DNA of 13,709 nt from Ruminiclostridium sp. (GTDB lineage: Bacteria; Bacillota; Clostridia; Oscillospirales; Oscillospiraceae), in assembly GCA_017560855.1 (NCBI GenBank), contig JAFZEB010000074.1:1-13709 (forward strand), in the 5' to 3' direction. Below, piece after piece: positions 10,975 through 13,709 of this stretch. Each line of letters starts with the position of its first letter. Positions within the stretch are counted from its first letter, which is position 1. Below the pieces are notes generated by a model. That model made no database searches, was not told where the DNA came from, and worked only from the letters and a program-made list of their open reading frames with translations. A program made the position numbers and the translations under genes.

Positions 10975-11811
10975 GTGTTCAAAAAGGCGATCCATGCACT
11001 CTTCCTTTGTATCATTTCCCTCATTCTCTGTTCCTGCGGCAGTACCGAAACCCAGGAGGATCTCTTGGTTGGCACCTGGTATGTAACCGGCGTGCAGACC
11101 GACAATAAGACCATCCATCTTTCTCAGAACGCCGCTCTGGCCGACCTGTATGACACCCACATCCTCACCGTCAACAGCGACGGTACCTACTCCAGCATGG
11201 AAGGGATGGTCCAATCCAAGGGCACCTGGAGCATTACCCTTACCAAGGATGACTCCCGAACCTATACCTTCAGCGAAAAAAGTGCCGGTCTCATGCGTTA
11301 CGACGGTGGAGAAATCACCGTGAACGACGAACCCAGTTCCGAAGAGTATTGGGTGGGGATGAATACCCAAAATCCCGATATGCTTCTGGTCATCGAAAAG
11401 GACGGGGCTAACTTCAACCTGGTGTATGGCCGGTATGAGGAGACCCCTCCCGCCGATGAGGAAATCACACCCTCTACACCCCAGACAAAACCCTCCCAGG
11501 AGAGCACCATACCGACCCCCTCCATCACCAGAGGGGAGCAGAATGCCCTGGAAACCGCCAAAGGCTATCTGCGGTCCGGCGCTTTCTCCTATTCCGGTCT
11601 CATTGACCAGCTAGAGTACGAGGGATATACCTATTCCGAAGCCGTCTACGGCGCAGACCACTGTGGGGCTGACTGGTACGAGCAAGCCGCCCAGTGCGCC
11701 GAAGAGTATCTGGATGTGATGTCCTTCTCCCGCCAGGGCCTGATTGACCAATTGGAATACGAAGGCTTCACCTATGACCAGGCAGTCTACGGGGTGGATC
11801 AGGTGTATTGA
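10975..11811 (+). CDS. Lipoprotein with lipocalin-like domain and two Ltp repeats
   Basis: 278 aa. The signal peptide ends at lipobox LCSC (Cys21). Residues ~30-155 look lipocalin-like (LLVGTWYVTGV, VNSDGTYSS, GTWSITL). A Pro/Thr/Ser linker follows (~158-185). The C-terminus has two tandem repeats of the Ltp family (PF07553), AKGYLRSGAFSYSGLIDQLE and AEEYLDVMSFSRQGLIDQLE, each continuing YEG[YF]TY..AVYG. This family includes the phage TP-J34 Ltp lipoprotein, which blocks entry of DNA from other phages. I chose GTG at 10975, 8 nt after AGGAGG; the in-frame GTG at 10966 lies inside that site. No separate promoter is visible, so it probably relies on readthrough from the preceding lipoprotein gene. 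The role is inferred; many chromosomal Ltp proteins have no tested function. Confidence 0.9.
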   Translation: MFKKAIHALFLCIISLILCSCGSTETQEDLLVGTWYVTGVQTDNKTIHLSQNAALADLYDTHILTVNSDGTYSSMEGMVQSKGTWSITLTKDDSRTYTFSEKSAGLMRYDGGEITVNDEPSSEEYWVGMNTQNPDMLLVIEKDGANFNLVYGRYEETPPADEEITPSTPQTKPSQESTIPTPSITRGEQNALETAKGYLRSGAFSYSGLIDQLEYEGYTYSEAVYGADHCGADWYEQAAQCAEEYLDVMSFSRQGLIDQLEYEGFTYDQAVYGVDQVY

Positions 11812-11827
11812 TCCCTGCCACGTTGGC

Positions 11828-11901
11828 GGGCCGATGAGCCCATCGGCCCCTACAAGGGGGACACCACGCCATGTAGGGACTGGTCTTGACCAGTCTGCCC
11901 G
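11828..11901. repeat. Short palindromic dispersed-type repeat
   Basis: Two hairpin arms face each other. The left is GGGCCGATG-AGC-CATCGGCC ending CCCTACA; the right, read in reverse, is GGGCAGACTGGTC-AA-GACCAGT ending CCCTACA. CCCTACA/TGTAGGG are inverted around a short centre. It has no coding potential. The GGGC-hairpin-CCCTACA pattern is one I associate with dispersed intergenic repeats in Clostridia; copy number cannot be seen here. Confidence 0.6.
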
Positions 11902-11924
11902 TCCCCGCATCCACACACCCATAC

Positions 11925-11965
11925 AAAAAAGGAAGGAACCGGATAAAACGGTTCCTTCCTTTTTT
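11925..11965. terminator. Bidirectional terminator between convergent genes
   Basis: A run of six A, then GGAAGGAACCG (11931-11941), pairs with CGGTTCCTTCC (11949-11959) and six T, with loop GATAAAA. It serves the plus-strand Ltp lipoprotein and the minus-strand flavoprotein operon, whose stop codon is at 11969-11971. Confidence 0.93.
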
Positions 11966-11968
11966 CAT

Positions 11969-12448
11969 TTACGCCTCATTCACCAGTTTCCCGGTGATGT
12001 GATCGGGGGTCAGTTCCAGGCACAGAACGTGTCTGGCCGATGACTGGATCTCATGCTCAATATAGCCCTCGTCGTCGGTGAACTTCCGGGCCAAGCCACG
12101 GATCATGTTCAGAGCGTGGGTCTGGTCCTCCACCACCCGGATGCGGCCGAAGACGATGACACTGCGGATATTCAGGGCCCACTCCCCCTCCTTCCGATAG
12201 CCCTCATCGTACACGCACAGGGAAACCTTGTCACAGGCCCGGATGGCATCCAGCCGGTGGCCCTCCCGGGCAGTGTGGAAATAGAGCCTGCCGTTTTCCG
12301 GGCAGTAGTACTGGTTGATGGGCATGCCGTAGGGGTAGCCCCCCTCACCCAGGACGGACAGGACCCCACGGGGCTCCCGCGTCAGAATTTCGATGCACTC
12401 CTCCCGGGACAGTTCCTGTTTGCTTCTCCGCATGGGACGAAATTCCAT
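11969..12448 (-). CDS. Pyridoxamine 5'-phosphate oxidase family flavoprotein (NimA-like)
   Basis: 159 aa, the usual size for small FMN-binding split-barrel proteins. Diagnostic features: EECIEILTREPRGVLSVLGE near the N-terminus, GYPYGMPINQYYCPENGRLY then FHTAREGHRLDAIRACDKVS for the FMN phosphate-binding region, and a late IRSVIVFGRIRVVED strand. This subgroup is annotated NimA-type (nitroimidazole reductase-like); members bind FMN and probably reduce small oxidised compounds, but most have no known physiological substrate. Start at 12448 has AAGGAGG 7 nt upstream. It lies 15 nt downstream of a LuxR-type regulator gene, so both share a transcript. Pyridoxal metabolism is not implied by the family name. 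Confidence 0.92.
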   Translation of the reverse strand: MEFRPMRRSKQELSREECIEILTREPRGVLSVLGEGGYPYGMPINQYYCPENGRLYFHTAREGHRLDAIRACDKVSLCVYDEGYRKEGEWALNIRSVIVFGRIRVVEDQTHALNMIRGLARKFTDDEGYIEHEIQSSARHVLCLELTPDHITGKLVNEA

Positions 12449-12463
12449 GTTCCTTCCTCCTTG

Positions 12464-13630
12464 TTACTGGGGATTGCTCTGCTCCTTCAGAATGGGCTGC
12501 AGGTGCATGAGCAGGTCCACCTTGTTGTTGACCTCGAACTTTTTATAAATGTTAGCGATGTGGGTGCGGACGGTGTAGATGCTGATGTGGAGCTCCTCGG
12601 CGATCTGCTCGTTCTTCATGCCGGAGGCCAGGTAGTACACGATCCGCCGCTCCTGCTGGGTCAGGGAGTTGTAGGGGTGGTCAATGTCCTTGGGCATCTC
12701 CTTGGTCTGGCAGGTGATGAGCATCAGGTGCCAGGTCTGGATGAGACCGGCGGCGTTGGAGGACAGGAAGGTGGTGTGGTAGACGGCGATGTCCCCCGCC
12801 AGAGAGGTGATGGTCTGGCTGCTGCCGCCCTGGGCGCTGAGACGACTGCTCAGCTCGTTGACCATGGTCTGGACCTCCCGGAACTGGGGGTCTCCCTGGT
12901 AGTTGCTCTGGAGGAAGCTGCCCTGGTTGTGCCGGTGCTGATCCAGGAAGATCTGGCTGATCTCTTTGGCGGCCCGGTTGCACTGCATGACGGTCATCTC
13001 CTGGTTCAGGATCACCGCCCCCTGCTTGCCGTCCTGGAAGAAGAGCTTGAAGTTGTCGTGGAACCGGCCCTCGCCGCTGTGACGGAGGTAGGTCTGGTAG
13101 TTGGCCTCCACCAGGGCACAGAGGTACTCCAGCAGGACCCGCTCTTCCTCGGTGAACTTCCCTTCGCTCTTGGCCCGGAACAGGCCCATGGAACCAATGA
13201 CCCACTCTCCCATATAGAAGAAGAGGACCGCCTGATAGTACATATCCTCCCCTGCCATGTGGATGCCGTAGGGGGTCCGCTCGTAGTCCTCAAAGGACAT
13301 GACGTCGTCGGTGAAGAGGACCCGTTTGCCCTTCAGGCGGCCGGGCAGGTTCACATACCGGAAGATATCGTGCTGGTAGACCCGTTCCTTATAGTCGTGC
13401 ATGGGGCCGTAGCGAATGCCGTAGGTGATATAGCTGCTCACCGTCCCCTTCCGACGGTGGGGGCTGCCGGGAAGGTTCTGCCCGCCACCGGGAAAGAAGA
13501 TGCTCCGGCGGATATCAAAGTACTTATCAAAGAGGGACAGGACCTTCTTGGGGAAGTTTTCGTTGTCTCGGGCGATGTCCAGGGCAAAGCCCATGGCGGC
13601 CTCCCGCCACTTTTCCGGTATCTTGTGCAT
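12464..13630 (-). CDS. LuxR-type transcriptional regulator with N-terminal sensory region
   Basis: 388 aa, cytoplasmic. The C-terminal GerE/LuxR helix-turn-helix occupies about residues 323-380: LTQQERRIVYYLASGMKNEQ then IAEELHISIYTVRTHIANIY, ending KKFEVNNKVDLLMHL. Residues ~10-190 look GAF-like, with strand and helix patterns such as YYQAVLFFYMGEWVIGSMGLFRAKSEGKFTEEE. Residues ~205-300 look PAS-like (GAVILNQEMTVMQCNRAAKEI). There is no response-regulator receiver domain, so it probably senses a ligand or redox state directly. ATG at 13630 has AAGGAGGG 5 nt upstream. It heads an operon with a NimA-like flavoprotein, a likely target. The signal is unknown. Confidence 0.9.
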   Translation of the reverse strand: MHKIPEKWREAAMGFALDIARDNENFPKKVLSLFDKYFDIRRSIFFPGGGQNLPGSPHRRKGTVSSYITYGIRYGPMHDYKERVYQHDIFRYVNLPGRLKGKRVLFTDDVMSFEDYERTPYGIHMAGEDMYYQAVLFFYMGEWVIGSMGLFRAKSEGKFTEEERVLLEYLCALVEANYQTYLRHSGEGRFHDNFKLFFQDGKQGAVILNQEMTVMQCNRAAKEISQIFLDQHRHNQGSFLQSNYQGDPQFREVQTMVNELSSRLSAQGGSSQTITSLAGDIAVYHTTFLSSNAAGLIQTWHLMLITCQTKEMPKDIDHPYNSLTQQERRIVYYLASGMKNEQIAEELHISIYTVRTHIANIYKKFEVNNKVDLLMHLQPILKEQSNPQ

Positions 13631-13658
13631 GATTTCCCTCCTTTTGGGGGTAACATCT

Positions 13659-13689
13659 GGAAAAACGGCCTTATTTTTGCAGTTTTTCC
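13659..13689. promoter_or_regulatory. Inverted repeat upstream of the LuxR-type gene
   Basis: GGAAAAAC (13659-13666) and GTTTTTCC (13682-13689) are perfectly complementary over a 15-nt spacer, about 30 bp before the LuxR-type start. It could be an operator. No convincing promoter is visible before the window ends. Confidence 0.35.
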
Positions 13690-13709
13690 GCCAATTTTCT
13701 GCTATAAGT

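Noticed and set aside
1..13709. CRISPR arrays, rRNA genes, insertion sequences with transposases
   Set aside because: No regularly spaced repeats, rRNA sequence or transposase motifs were seen on either strand.

Overview
The window looks like chromosomal DNA from an anaerobic gut Firmicute of class Clostridia, most likely an Oscillospiraceae-type bacterium (Flavonifractor, Pseudoflavonifractor or Lawsonibacter-like). The evidence is the GC-rich coding sequence, strong AGGAGG ribosome binding sites, a DUF4317 protein, a NimA-type flavoprotein, an Ltp-family lipoprotein, and dispersed palindromic elements of a kind I associate with this group. Taxonomy is inferred from style and protein families, not from a marker gene.

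Layout. 1-239 holds a terminator and several hairpins. 240-2265 (minus) is a two-gene operon: an ECF-type sigma factor overlapping by 8 nt a polytopic membrane protein that is probably its regulator. 2266-2585 is a divergent promoter region carrying a 160-bp MITE-like palindromic element. 2586-5083 (plus) is a DUF4317 gene followed by a MATE transporter. 5137-7655 holds two identical tRNA-Val(GAC) genes (minus), each with its own promoter and terminator, on either side of a gene for a large secreted, membrane-anchored surface protein (5369-7420, minus). 7820-9202 (plus) is an AlbA_2 (Schlafen-like) plus GHKL-ATPase-like protein.

The most interesting region is the apparent gap at 9203-9595. 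On the minus strand it has a strong promoter, an SD sequence locked in a 9-bp hairpin with a GAGA loop, a 27-codon ORF for a cationic hydrophobic peptide, and a terminator. A second strong promoter on the plus strand fires from the far end and would make a roughly 100-nt RNA antisense to the 3' part of that message. This is the architecture of a type I toxin-antitoxin module. I do not recognise the peptide as a named toxin family.

9596-9928 (minus) is a small XRE repressor, divergent from two lipoprotein genes (10053-10907 and 10975-11811). The second lipoprotein joins a lipocalin-like domain to two Ltp repeats, a family linked to phage superinfection exclusion. 11969-13630 (minus) is a LuxR-type regulator followed by a NimA/PNPOx-like flavoprotein. 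The AlbA_2 protein, antisense module, XRE regulator and Ltp lipoprotein together give 7.8-11.8 kb an accessory, possibly defensive character, but that grouping is inference.
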